Counted from the first letter of the stretch, positions 1 to 10,839 are shown. The stretch: 20,785 nt of DNA from Asterionellopsis glacialis (GCA_014885115.2 WKLE02000689.1:40211-60995), one strand, 5' to 3'. The notes: generated by a model from the sequence alone, not told the origin. Numbers and translations are program-made.

Positions 1-461
1 TTTCTCTTCATGTTGTAGATGCAAAAGGAGCTATGCCCCAATACCATATACCGGCACGCTTTGTGACTCCAATACCTCGTGAATTCCCATCATCGCAAGT
101 AACAAAAAGCAAAAAGAAAGGCACTTTTCTTCCGCCAAAGTCTTCATCAGGATCCTCTGGTAGCAAAAGAGCATCATCGAAAAAGAGTCGCTCTAAACAA
201 CAAGACAGCAACAACAATGATCACGATGAAGCACTGAATGACATGATCAGCGAAATGGCATACGGTGATTTTACTTCGGATGCAGCAGGTCTGGAAAATT
301 TTGAAGAGTTTGACAGCATGGAAGATCTGGGCGGTGAAGCACCAATGCAGCAGCAACAGCCTACATCTTCCAACAACAGGACCCAAAGGCCCCCGCAAAT
401 GCAAATGGCTCCTCCACCTAATTCAGCCGTGTATCGGAATAACATGCCACAATTTCGGTGA
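1..461 (+). CDS. 3' end of an unidentified gene, acidic/Gln-rich tail
   Basis: The frame with codons starting at base 3 is open from the window edge to a TGA at 459-461 and encodes about 152 residues; the start lies outside the window. I do not recognise the protein. Just inside the edge is an ordered-looking stretch (YHIPARFVTPIPREFPSS). It is followed by a basic Ser/Lys segment (KSKKKG, then SKRASSKKSRSK), an acidic segment rich in Met, Phe, Asp and Glu, and a Gln/Pro/Met-rich tail ending NNMPQFR. The tail looks disordered, as in many nuclear or RNA-related proteins, but no function can be assigned. Bases 1-18 are pyrimidine-rich and end in TAG, so they could be the end of an intron with the exon beginning at 19. 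Because the frame also stays open through them, I cannot decide. Confidence 0.7.
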   Translation, partial: SLHVVDAKGAMPQYHIPARFVTPIPREFPSSQVTKSKKKGTFLPPKSSSGSSGSKRASSKKSRSKQQDSNNNDHDEALNDMISEMAYGDFTSDAAGLENFEEFDSMEDLGGEAPMQQQQPTSSNNRTQRPPQMQMAPPPNSAVYRNNMPQFR

Positions 462-1339
462 TGGGACCCCAATTGGGTACAGAAAATCTTGCGAAACAAA
501 CTTCGTATGAACGGTGCTATGCTTCGGTTTCACAGCATAAACTAATGAATCGTAACATAATACCAACCATGAATTTTTAATTCTTGCTGTTGCGCGTTTG
601 AAAAGATCCCGCCAAACAAATAAAAAGGATGAGCGCTGTAAAAAGTCATGCAAACATAATGTACTTAAGTATTACATGGCGCTAGATTTTCATGATTCAT
701 CTTAATTTAGGATATTTTGAAAAATTCCTTGGATATCAATCTCCAAGTAAACCACTCGAATGAAAGAATCAACAAATGCAAGGACTCTAAACTATTCTGT
801 ACGCTTTAGTCTTTAGAACTTGCGGGAACTTAGCTCACAAAAAGATTTTTTGCAGTCCTGCGTATTGACCAACACAGTACTCTGTACCAGTCCCAAGGTA
901 TCGTACTCCCTTTTATTTACTCTGCCTGACATTTCCGTTCAAATTCTGGACGAAAAATACCAGCATATACTCCATACTGTACCAATGTAGTACAGATACT
1001 GTCCTGGGAATACAGGTACGGTGGAGAACTAGATCAGAGTTAATAAGTAGTTGAGAGATACTAATGTTTTTTGAAAAAATGCCACATAAAAAATGATGCA
1101 CTCTAGGTTTTGATGACTTCAGAGTGTACAAAATGTTTATGCGATTATGTTTTCAGACGCAAAAACCAGGCTGAGCTCACGAGCCTAAACTCCATCTACG
1201 GTACGTAAGGAAGCTGAAAGCTTGCTGCCTTGGTAATTAATTGGTCTGTCAGATGTCCGGAAAAGGCTCCCTGCTTGTTCCTCTTGTTTCTTGTTTTTTT
1301 TCATGTGTGGGTGCTCGACATTGGCCTGAAATGAAATCA

Positions 1340-1354
1340 ACGTACCAGGTACGT
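1340..1354. promoter_or_regulatory. TACCAGGTA palindrome, extended to 15 bp
   Basis: ACGTACC and GGTACGT flank a central A in perfect dyad symmetry. The core TACCAGGTA (1343-1351) is one of eight exact TACC(A/T)GGTA copies in the window. It lies about 0.8 kb upstream of the EF-3 start codon and overlaps a TACGTAGACTAC word. A role as a protein-binding site is inferred from the symmetry and the recurrence. Confidence 0.45.
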
Positions 1355-1865
1355 AGACTACACTACTTAAGTCCTACGGTAACTCTCATAACATGCGATG
1401 ATGATGCTAAACTAATGTCACTTTTTGGGTGGCAGATCCCGATTCACAGCAAATCAAAATTGTCATGTTTGTTTGTCTTCTCTTCACTCTTCAGACCTTG
1501 AAGTGCCTGTGATCCGTGCGTTTGTGTAGACTAGTCGTAGAGTCCTGTCTATCAAAACGTCATCCGAAACGGGAACGTGCTGGCTTTTGGTGTCAGAACA
1601 GGTCATGAGGGCAAAGAACGCTTTTGCAGGACCGCCAGTGGTTCGTTCGTGCACTCCCCAAAATTTGCGCAATATCGCGCACCCGGTACAAGTATTTATA
1701 CCTACGTGGAGGACGACGTGGAGATTTTGCAGTAGAATCTAGTATGATTCGAACGCACTTTAGTACGGTTGGCTCCCGTCCATGGATGGCCTGATGGTGT
1801 GAACAAGCCGAAAAGAGGTTTTTTCTTCTTTCGCTTATGTTCCCACTCTTTACCAGCTTCAACAG

Positions 1866-2125
1866 GTATGAATGGAAAGCAACGCAATGACCTGGGATAA
1901 CTTTCTGAAAGAACGGGATGGAGATGCAATGCACTTAATCATGACTCTATTGTCCTTAGCATGGCATGCCATGGCTGTGGTAGATTGCCTCAGGACATTG
2001 GGTGCACAATCCTTTCTGGAATAATTCATCGTCGGCGTTTATTCTTTTGTTCTTCCAAAAGCATTCTAGAATAGAATTCAGATTGACTTACATTCGATAT
2101 TCTTTGTTTCTTTTCAAACCTACAG
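1866..2125 (+). other. Possible 5' UTR intron of the EF-3 gene
   Basis: A donor-like AACAG|GTATGA at 1865/1866 and an acceptor-like pyrimidine-rich tract ending CCTACAG at 2125 would bound a 260-nt intron. That would leave a 37-nt second leader exon before the ATG at 2163. The TATA-like TATTTATA at 1693-1700 would sit upstream of the first leader exon. Splice-site resemblance is the only evidence; transcript data would settle it. Confidence 0.3.
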
Positions 2126-2128
2126 CGC

Positions 2129-2154
2129 TCTAGATTAACTTATACTTATCTAGA
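2129..2154 (+). repeat. Inverted repeat in the EF-3 leader
   Basis: TCTAGAT (2129-2135) and ATCTAGA (2148-2154) are perfect inverted copies separated by 12 nt, ending 8 nt before the EF-3 start codon. In mRNA they could form a 7-bp hairpin next to the initiation codon. An effect on translation is speculation. Confidence 0.4.
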
Positions 2155-2162
2155 ATTTAACA

Positions 2163-5100
2163 ATGTCTCTTGAAGAACAATTCGCTAAGCTCACGGTTGG
2201 TGATGAGTCATCTATTGTAGAGGCCGTGAAGGCCGATGGAGTTGCAAAGTCTGGTTTGGCCGCCAACATCGATGCTCTTGTAGCAAAGTGTGCTGCCAAG
2301 GATGAAGCCGAGGCCCTTGCTGGTCTTGCCACCGCCAAGGCCTTGGCCGAAGGTTGCCCCGAGGCTGAAGCTTTCACCAAGGAATGCCTTGCCGCATGTA
2401 AGTAACTTTGAAAATGTTTTTAGCATTTGCTCTAGTGAATCTTGTACCGAATCTGGATTTCGATAGAAGAACGATTTTCTCACGCTACCTTTGATTTGAT
2501 TTGTGCAGGTTTGGAACAAGCTTCTGCCAAGGCTGGTTCAGTCAAGAAGGCTGCTACCGAGACCGCCATGGCTATTTCCAAGAATATCTCTCCATTTGCA
2601 ATGAAATCACTTCTCCCCGCTATCTTTTCGCAATTACCAGTTGAGAAGAAGTGGCAAACACGTGAACTTGCTCTTAACTGCATCAGCACTTTCAGTGAGA
2701 CCGCACCAAAACAACTCGGAAATGCTCTCCCAGAGATCGTTCCCGAAGTCACTGCTTGCATGTGGGACACCAAGAAACAGGTCAAGGCCGCCGGGATTGC
2801 AGCCATGAAGGGATCTCTTACTGTTATTGGAAACAAGGATATTGAGCACATGACTGATAATATTCTTATTGCTATTACCAAGCCTAAGGAAGTTCCTGAA
2901 ATCATGCACAAGATGGCTGGTGTCACCTTCGTCCAGAGTGTTGAATCTCCTGCGCTTGCCATGGTTGTCCCCCTTCTTCTCCGTGGACTCCGTGAGAAGA
3001 CTACCGCCACTAAGCGTCAGTCCGCTGTTATTATTAACAACATGAGTAAGCTTGTTGACAACCCTCTTGATGCTGCTCCTTTCCTCCCCCTCCTTCTCCC
3101 CGCTCTTGAGACCAACGCCACCAGTATTGCTGACCCCGAGGCCCGTGAGGTCACTGAACGTGCTGTTGAACAACTCAAGCGTCTTAAGGGACTTGCCGAC
3201 AAGGCAATGTCTGTCCGTGGAGATATCTCCAAGCTTGATCAAGAATTCAAGGCTGCTTTGGATGCCAAGGATGCTGATTCTGGACTTGCCAAGGTCATCG
3301 ATCACGCATCTACCATTGCTACTTGTATGATGGACCTTCACTTCATGGATGAGCTTCAATGGAAGAAGAATGTCTCCCCTCTTTTCGCAGCTTTTGTTGA
3401 TGCTGCCAAGGCTGAATCCGCCACTGAAACTGTCCGTGCCAAGGCTGAGGAAATGCTCGAAGTCCCTGAAGAGGATGATGATGATGATGATGCCGAAGAA
3501 CTCTGTAACTGTCAATTCACTCTTGCCTACGGTACAAAGATTCTTCTCCACAACACCAAGATGAAGCTTAAGCGTGGTAAGCGTTACGGTCTTCTTGGAG
3601 GTAACGATTCCGGTAAGACCACCTTAATGAGATCCATCGCCAATAACCAAGTCGAGGGTTTCCCCGATGTTACCGAAGTCCGTACCGTCTTCGTCGAGGC
3701 TGATATTCAAGGAGAACAGTCCCATCTTTCCTGTATTGACTATGTTGCCGTTGACCCTAAGATCCAGGCTCTTAACATTGACAAGGAGGAAATCCGTGCT
3801 GTGCTTGCAACTGTCGGTTTCACCCCTGATGGAAAGGCCAAGCCTGACCACGCTGTGTCCACCCTCTCTGGTGGGTGGCGTATGAAACTCGCTCTTGCCC
3901 GTGCCATGCTTCAAAAGGCTGACATCCTTCTTCTTGATGAGCCTACTAACCACTTGGATGTCATTAACGTTGCCTGGGTTAAGAACTACCTCAACTCTCT
4001 CACTGATGTTACCTCCATCATCGTCAGTCACGACTCTGGTCTTCTCAACGACTGCTGTACCAACATCCTTCAGATTGAGAACTTGAAGCTTCATACCTTC
4101 AAGGGTAACCTCGATGAATTCGTCAAGATCAAGCCTTCTGCTCGCTCTTACTTTTCTTTCACTGAATCTAAGCAAAAGTTCCGTTTCCCCCAACCCGGTC
4201 CTATTGAGGGAGTTAAGTCCAAGGGTAAGGCTCTTATGAAAATGGCAGGATGTACCTTCACCTACCCCGGAAACGAGAAGCCTACTCTTTTCGACATCAC
4301 TGTCCAAGTTTCTCTCAGTTCCCGTGTCGCATGTGTTGGAGAGAACGGTGCTGGTAAGTCTACAATGATTAAGCTTCTCGTTGGTGAAATTGAACCCCAA
4401 ACCGGAGATGTCTGGAAGCACCCCAATGCACGTATTGCATACGTCGCCCAGCATGCTTTCCACCACATCGAATCTCACTTGGACAAGACACCCAACGAGT
4501 ACATCCGTTGGCGTTACGCCAACAACGGTGAGGATAAGGAATCTCTTGTTAAGGTTACGATGCAGTTCACACCTGAGGAGGAGAAGCTCCAAAAGACTCC
4601 TTACGAAATTCAATTCACCGATGACGAGACCGGTAAGGTCAGCAAGGTCAAGAAGGTTGTTGCCGAACTTGTTGGTGGTCGTAAGACCAACAAGTCCAAG
4701 GACTACGAGTACGAAGTCCGTTACGCTGGATCCACTGTCGACTCTGGAGAGTATTTGCCTTCCAAGGTTCTTAAGAAGATGGGTTGGGAAAAGGCCATGA
4801 AGGCTGTTGATGCCAAGATTGCCCAACGTGCTGGTCTTTACGTCCGTCCTTTGTCTACCAAGAACGTCGAACAGCACTTGGAGGATTGCGGTTTGGATCG
4901 CGAATTCGGTACCCACTACCGTATGTCTGCCCTTTCCGGAGGACAGAAGGTTAAGGTCGTCCTTGCCGCTGCCATGTGGAACCAACCTCACATCCTTATT
5001 TTGGACGAGCCCACTAACTACCTTGATCGTGATGCTCTCGGTGCCCTTGCTGGTGCTATTGAGGTATTTGATGGAGGTGTTGTTATGATTACCCACAACA

Positions 5101-5393
5101 ACGAGTTCTGCTCAAAGCTTTGTCCCGAGACCTGGGTCATGGACGCCGGTCACCTTGAGACCAAGGGAGATGCCGATTGGATGCTTAAACAAGATACCAA
5201 GATTGAGGAACAACAACAAATTACCGAGGTTACTGACGCCGCTGGTAATGTTACCAAGCTCAAGGGACAGAAGAAGAAGCTCTCCAAGAAGGAAGAGAAG
5301 CAACTCCTCAAGAAGGTTAAGGGCAAGATTAAGAACGGAGAAGCCCTTGATACTGATGAGGAAGAGTTCGCCTTCGAGAAGGATCTGCTGTAA
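2163..5393 (+). CDS. TEF3: Translation elongation factor 3 (ABC-F type ATPase)
   Basis: Two exons, 2163-2397 and 2509-5393, join in frame to give 1039 aa, close to the length of fungal EF-3 (about 1044). EF-3 is a cytosolic ribosome-bound ATPase that helps release deacylated tRNA from the E site. The order fits the family: an N-terminal HEAT-like helical region (about 1-340), an acidic Asp run near 401, and ABC1 with P-loop GGNDSGKTT (442-450), LSGGW signature (531-535) and Walker B ending ILLLDEPTNHLD (from 551). ABC2 follows with GENGAGKST (689-697), LSGGQ (887-891) and ILILDEPTNYLD (from 907). The long insert between the ABC2 P-loop and signature (about 760-865) corresponds to the chromodomain-like EF-3 insertion, and a Lys-rich tail follows. 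Lysine is mostly AAG, and GCC and CTT are frequent, as expected for high expression. The ATG at 2163 is the only start giving a full N-terminus. The ABC1 P-loop has Asp-Ser where Gly-(Ala/Cys) is usual. Confidence 0.95.
2398..2508 (+). other. Intron of the EF-3 gene (111 nt)
   Basis: The donor is GCAT|GTAAGT and the acceptor TTGTGCAG|GT. The intron interrupts a Cys codon (T|GT, residue 79) and joins ECLAA to CLEQASAKAG in frame. Without removal, the exon 1 frame stops almost immediately at TAA (2403-2405). Confidence 0.92.
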
Positions 5394-6500
5394 ACAGCAC
5401 GAAAGGATACGCTTGTTTCCACCTTGTGTAGTTTTAAATATTTTGTTATTTGTACAAGAGATAAAGAAAGTTATAGGAAAAGAAAGTGATTAAAAAACTT
5501 GCAGCATTGTGTAATACTTTGATTCTCTCTTGTTTTGCTGTAATACACCGATAATAGCGACTGGATAATTTATGCGTTGTTCAGTTTTTTCACCTGTTGC
5601 AGCTGTTGCGATCAGTTTGGAAAAACAGACTTCATCGAAGTACCACGCATAAGAAAAAATAAACCAAGTAGTAATCCATGGTGTTACTATTGTAAGTTTT
5701 GTAAGCTGGAAACTTAAGTAACTATGTAGCTGCACCCGCTGTTTTAAGTTGAATAGACGTGATGGGCGATATTAAAGGACCTGATGATATGCAAAGTCAG
5801 CTCCAAGAATTGAAATACTACTTCGTGATTAGAACGGGCGGCTATCCTTGATAACGTCTCTCATTGACTGCAAAGTGTCAGGTCAAACTTTGCTGTTTTT
5901 CTTCATCGTGGCTTGTGGAGTTCCGTGTTCTTGTCTCGTCGAAGTGTTCACAGTTGCCTGTTAGTGAAAACATATTGAATTCACTTTATGGGAAATGCAT
6001 GCTGACCCAGCGTACCCCCGACCGATTTTGTTCTCGACTATTAGTGCGTATCATGCTATCGAAACATCGTACATTGTCTGTCATCAAATTTTATTTGGTA
6101 GTGTGCTGAATGTGGTGTTACCGGGAGTATTCCCAGTGGCTAATGTAAATCAAGATTTTCCCAGGTTCTTGATGTTCCTTTTCTACACGAAGAAAACTAT
6201 TTTCAACTTCCCCCGAAAATTGTCATATCGAAGTACGACGAAAAGATTCCATTTTTTAAAAAAAGGACTATCATTATCCTATCCCAGTATTGCTTTTGCA
6301 GTGTCATCTTTATTTTTATATTTTTTTTTCAAAAGCAGGATCAATCATAACGCATCGCATGTCCCCGGAAGATTGATACCGGGAAAGCACGAGCTATGAT
6401 CACCATACCCCATTGTTCAAAAGTAAATATGTTTTCGTTGTTATTGATCGGTATTCCTTCCCGACTCGCGTGTCCCTGCCATCGAGGATGGAAATCAGAT
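5394..6500. other. Convergent 3'-3' intergenic region
   Basis: This 1.1 kb region separates the EF-3 stop from the stop of the BET-like gene on the other strand, so both 3' UTRs and polyadenylation signals should lie here. It is AT-rich with T and A runs (for example around 6310-6330). Open frames of up to about 134 codons occur but look random in composition. It lacks the TACC(A/T)GGTA palindrome and has near-background GTAC density, unlike the upstream regions in this window. Confidence 0.6.
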
Positions 6501-9500
6501 TTAAAATCCGAAGTCAGGGCTTGCGCTGCCAGTTGCGCTGCCAGTTTCTTTATCCATAAAGTCTTGTTCATACTGTCTCATAAACTCACGCTGCGCATCA
6601 AGATCGACCGTTTGTTCCACGGCTTGGTTGAGGGCACGAGCCTGTTCTCGCGCTGCACGTCGGGCTTCTTCTGCCTCCTTTTCTTGTTTTTCACGGAGAG
6701 AAGCTTCCTTGGCTTCCTCTTCCATCCGCTGTGCTCGGATTTCATCTCCCTTTGCTGCAGCGTCTGCAAGCCTTTGATTCTTAGCAATTTCTGCCTCAGC
6801 AATCATCTTATCTTCTAGTGCCTTGCGCTCAGCTTCTCTGACCTTCGAAACAGCGGCCTTTTGACGAGCAGCACCCCACAAGTCTTTTTCAGCGTTACCC
6901 CCACTGTCACCTGTTTCATTTGTTGCTGATTGAGCAGATGGCTGAGACAAATCCCAATTAGCAGTCATACCTCCGTTATCGAAATCGTCATCGTCATCGT
7001 CGTCATCATCGTCGTCGTCGTCGTTACCAAAACCACCAAATTTCTCTTTAGACGCACCTGGTTTAGGTTCATCTTGTTGAGAATTGATAACACCATCATC
7101 GGAATCACTGTCTGAATCAGAATCACTGTCTCCTTTGTCAAATGCAAAGGCATGACCTTTTGCTTGAGTTGATTTCTTTGCAGGGGCAGGTTCCTCCTGA
7201 ACTTCTGCCGTCTCTGCAGGTGGTGTTTTCTTCTTTGGTGCTGGTTTCGCCTTGGCCTTCCGAGGTGGCTTGACGTACTGGTTATAGAAAGTGTCAATAT
7301 GGCCAACACCAGGAATCAGATTGTAAGACAAACTGTAAAAATTCAAATGTGCAGAATTCAACTGGTCGCTCCCGCATGTTTCTTACCTTAGCCACGTATC
7401 TTTGAAGTTTCCGTTGCGTCAACGTATTCAACTGGTCGATTTCTAGATCAATTTCATCGTCGTCTCCGTCAAGAGATGCAGATTCTTTAATAATTTGAAG
7501 AACACCTGGTAAGCGTTCTTGCGGTAGCTTATTGATCGTTTCAGTCAAGACCTCTTGTTCCTCTAGTGTCAAAGGCGTATCGTCATCCTCAAAAGCTGGT
7601 GGGGGTTTAGCAACCTCCTTTTTCTTTATGGTTTTTTTCTTTTCTGGAGCAGGTACCGGAGTGGTTATTTCAGGAACTGGATCAGGCAAGTGCTCAGCCT
7701 CTGATCCACTCGTAACACTGGCTGGAGTAAACGATGCCATCTGAGTATAACACTGAGCAACCTGTGCCTGCAGTTTTTGTACCATGTTAAGTAACATATT
7801 GAATTCTCCGCGAGTCACTGTGCTACTGGGTGCAGCATTGGGAGGGGCTGCCGCTACGATGGCTTCTATAAGTCGTGCGTGTTCAGCTGCCATTGCCTCA
7901 GCCTCTTCCAGTTTTGTTCTCTTTTCCGCAGAATCAAACGACTTTTTCCTCTTTTTCCCATCCTTAACCTTCTTTTTGCCCTTCTTGGCCTCTTCCTTTT
8001 CTCTCTTCTTCCTTTCCTTTTCGGCTTCTTTCAATTCTGCTTCAGTTGGTTTATGCTGTCTTCGTATGTTTTCAACCAAACGTTCTACATCCCGGAATTT
8101 CTGATTGAACAGACCCAGAAGAGATCTCGCTGAACTATGAACGACATGAGTAGTCTCCACATTGAAAGTCATAGCATTTTCAAAGACTAAACGAACATGA
8201 CGGGCAAATTGCTCTGGAGATGTAATCTCATGAGCGTCCATTTTCTTTTGAATAGTTCCAAGGTCCATGGGTTCCGAAACGATCTGATAATATGTTGGAA
8301 GATTCAGTGCTACAGGATCCACAGGTTCGCGGAAAAATGCACCAGTTGCAATATCCTTGTCCCGCATGAACTTGAGGATTCCAAAACACTTTTCCATTAT
8401 CCGTGCCATTTGTGCTTGTGGGTCGTCATCTTCAAATCGAGAGGGGACCTTATTAGCTCTAGATGATTCTCTTCTTTGCAGTGGCGGTGGTCGATCAGCT
8501 GCAGAAGATACTACATGGGCTGGAGCCGAATAAGCAGCACCACTATCTTTTGATTTTGAAAATGTCCCGGGTCTACTTGTTGCACCTGTCTTTTGCACCT
8601 TTGTTGGTGGTGGCTTTTCTACTACTGCAGGTGCAGCAGGAGGATAAATGCGATACAGTTCTACCTGTCCACTCGTCTTGCCACTCATAATGTACGTACC
8701 CAGAAGGTTGAATGTACCAATCGAGTTAATACCTTTACCGTGCACATTGTAATACCCAGTAGAATTTTTTCGAAATTTAAGAACAATTTGTTGATCAATA
8801 ATAGATTGGGTTCGTGCCCCCTTCTTCATGGTAAATTTTCCTCGGTAAGAGGGAGAATCTAGAGGGAAAATCAAACCTGATGCAGGTAATCCAGTGACGG
8901 CATCTATAGCAAAATCTTCCGTAGAATGCTCAGTCTTCTTCATAGCCTTTACGCCCTCTACAACATGATGCTGATCCAGACGGAATGAAAAGTGTAATGT
9001 TTGCCCGTTATTGAAGTGTTCTCTTGTCATAGCCCATTTTCCACTACTAACAACTGCACCATCTTCTGACATTCGTAATACTCCTCTTGACAAAGCTGAA
9101 TACATTGAATCTTTCGGCGGTTCAAGTGGAGCTGGTAATGATGATTCGTCAGCATCATTGCTGTCGTCGCCTGGAACTTGAACATCCTCTAACGACAATG
9201 CAGGTTCTTGAGGTTGATTTACTTGTGCTTGCTTTACTCCATCGGCACTTCCCTTCATGGGTGGTGGAGCAGCTGTTACAACGACGATCTTCTTTGGGAC
9301 TGAATCTCTCTTCCGATCCTTAATGGGTTGGAAATGTCGGAAAATAGTTATTACATTGTCATTGTCCATTGTACCAGTAATTTTGTATTTTCCAAAACTA
9401 TTACTTCCACGTCCTTCCACATTGTAATACCCCTCACTATTCTTTCGAAACTTTAACATTACGTCTCGCTCTGACACACGTGCCTTGGACCCATTCTCTT

Positions 9501-10752
9501 GTGTCAAATCAAACCATCCTGTATATCGACCTGAAAGTGGAAATACATTATTGGCGACTGACATTTTATGCTCATATTCAAATCGATTACACAATCCTTT
9601 TAAATTTTTTGGATCGGCCGTAATCATATCCAATCCTGTCGACCACAACCCATCAATCCGATGTACTATTTCCTTGGCACCTAATAACATTGATTCGTCA
9701 CGGTGGACCTTCCCCCGAAGACAAACCACCTTGGAAGGGTAGGACTTTGATGGAGGTGGGGGTACGTTCGAATCCGCTTCCGGACTACTGTCCTCTTCTC
9801 CATCTAGTTTTCGTTTTTTGTTCTTTTTACTTTTTTTGGATGATTTGGAGGCAGCTGTGGATGCACCATCGGCGGTTTGAGCAGCCTGAGGGATTTGTTT
9901 GTATCGTTTTCGTAATTCAATATCAAAGGTTGGGTCATCTTCATGTGCACTAGGTGTGGCTGTTCCATTGATGTAAAATATACCAAACTGATTCGTTCCT
10001 TCACCGTTAACCTTGAATTCTCGATCCTTCCCCTCAATCGCATCAAAGGTTATATTGACACCACTTTCTGAAATGACTCTCGATCGTTCCTTCCGCTTAC
10101 CCTTGGAAGACATATGAATATATGTCAAACTAAAGGACCCCTTGAATTCTCCATTCTTGGGCAATTCTGTAGGGTCCTCACCTTCATTTAAAGTCCGAAA
10201 GAGTTCAAAACGCTGTGGTGGTATGTCACTCGAATTTTCATAATTCCACATCCCACGAATGTTATGTCTTCGTAATTCCAAATTGTAGGATAACGTTCCC
10301 TTCAACACAGGTGGCGGGGGTTGTGCTGGCTTTGTTGTTGCTGCTGCTCCATTTTCAGCGCCACCGCTTTTAGTCGTGTTGCCATTTTTATTTTGTTGTT
10401 TATCATTGCTGTTGTTATTTCCACCACTGCCCTCTCCATTTTCCACTTCCATTGCTTGAGGTTCCTTGGATGATGATTCTTCCTTTTTTGCCGTTATCCC
10501 ACCGTCTTGTGATTCATCTACATCCATGTTGTCGTTTGTGTTGCTGTTATTGTTGAGTTTTGTATCTCCATTCTTCCCTGCTTCCCCACTACTGTTGTTA
10601 GCATAGGCATTTCCAATTTTACTACCGTTTCCTTCTTCTTTCACACTTGCTGCTGATTTATCCCCACCGTCTTCTAATTTTGTACTAGGATCAGTTTCAT
10701 GCATCTCGGAGTCTTTTGTCCCGACAGGATTGTGCATGGATGCATTTTGCAT
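6501..10752 (-). CDS. BET-like bromodomain/NET protein with three N-terminal repeat modules
   Basis: Exon 1 is 10752-7387 and exon 2 is 7277-6501, giving 1380 aa. Known BET proteins bind acetyl-lysine in histones and recruit transcription machinery through the NET domain, so a nuclear reader role is likely. In order there are: a disordered Asn/Gly/Glu-rich N-terminus (1-145); three diverged copies of a beta-rich module (about 150-285, 338-476, 547-702); one bromodomain (about 785-890); a Lys-rich basic stretch; an NET domain (about 1058-1140) ending RKLQRYVAK then YVKPPRK across the splice junction; an acidic Ser/Asp stretch (about 1169-1183) like the SEED region of BET proteins; an Asp run (about 1209-1221); and a charged coiled coil (about 1265-1355). 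The bromodomain has FFREPVDP, YYQIVSEPMDLGTI and NAMTFN, whose last Asn (864) is the expected acetyl-lysine contact. The open frame extends to 10806 only through a GTG; the first ATG is at 10752, with another at 10737. One bromodomain resembles plant GTE proteins rather than the two of animals and fungi. Confidence 0.9.
7278..7386 (-). other. Intron of the BET-like gene (109 nt)
   Basis: On the minus strand the donor is GCTAAG|GTAAGA (exon ends at 7387) and the acceptor is CTATAACCAG|TACGTC (exon starts at 7277). It is phase 0, after residue 1122, and joins QRYVAK to YVKPPRK to complete the NET domain. An earlier acceptor-like TTTTTACAG at about 7345 gives the wrong frame with a stop after about 12 codons, so the later acceptor is preferred. 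Confidence 0.88.
8645..10305 (-). repeat. Three tandem diverged copies of a protein module in the BET-like gene
   Basis: The copies share a C-terminal signature: copy 1 has FKVNGEGTNQFGIFYINGT, copy 2 has YYNVEGRGSNSFGKYKITGT, copy 3 has YYNVHGKGINSIGTFNLLGT. Each is preceded by a V-(N/M/V)-(I/L)-(T/K)-F strand and, further upstream, by a G-(K/R/S)-(F/Y)-x-G-x-F segment and a G-x-W turn. Copies are about 130-155 residues and separated by Lys/Ser/Pro-rich linkers. I know no named domain for them; the alternation suggests a small beta-barrel or sandwich. Confidence 0.75.
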
Positions 10753-10839
10753 GAGCAAAAGGAAAGGGGACAATGCAACGCAGCCGCTGCACTCACTCTG
10801 TCCCACAAGAAACAGGCAAGGGAGAACAGCACAGACAGG

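Larger units (their letters stand above)
462..2162. other. Intergenic region upstream of the EF-3 gene
   Basis: This 1.7 kb region lies between the stop of the first gene and the EF-3 start codon. The small open frames in it have no coding character. It holds a perfect 15-bp palindrome at 1340-1354, one copy of the word TACGTAGACTAC (1350-1361), and a short inverted repeat CTGTAC/GTACAG at 977-982 and 990-995. A TATA-like TATTTATA lies at 1693-1700, and donor-like and acceptor-like splice sites suggest a 5' UTR intron. The first few hundred bases should be the 3' UTR of the upstream gene. I see no RNA gene. Confidence 0.6.

Noticed and set aside
1735..1765. Minus-strand GTTCGAATC resembling a tRNA B box
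   Set aside because: The flanking bases do not form a good T-stem, and no A box, acceptor stem or anticodon arm is present at the right distance.
2634..3551. 305-codon minus-strand frame opposite the EF-3 HEAT region
   Set aside because: Same cause: a shadow of EF-3 codon bias, with no domain signature.
3624..5096. 490-codon open frame on the minus strand opposite EF-3
   Set aside because: It lies antisense to strongly codon-biased EF-3 sequence, where stop-free antisense frames are common. The translation is Leu/Val/Gly/Thr-rich with no motif, and the plus strand has all EF-3 motifs.
5760..5800. GTGATGG and CTGATGA resembling C boxes of a box C/D snoRNA
   Set aside because: No matching D box with terminal stem was found within the usual distance.
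5995..6399. 134-codon plus-strand frame in the convergent spacer
   Set aside because: No recognisable motif, composition like random AT-rich DNA, and a position within the expected 3' UTRs.
10750..10806. 18 extra N-terminal residues on the BET-like protein
   Set aside because: The extension begins with GTG, not ATG; nuclear genes normally start with ATG, and ATG at 10752 is the first in frame.
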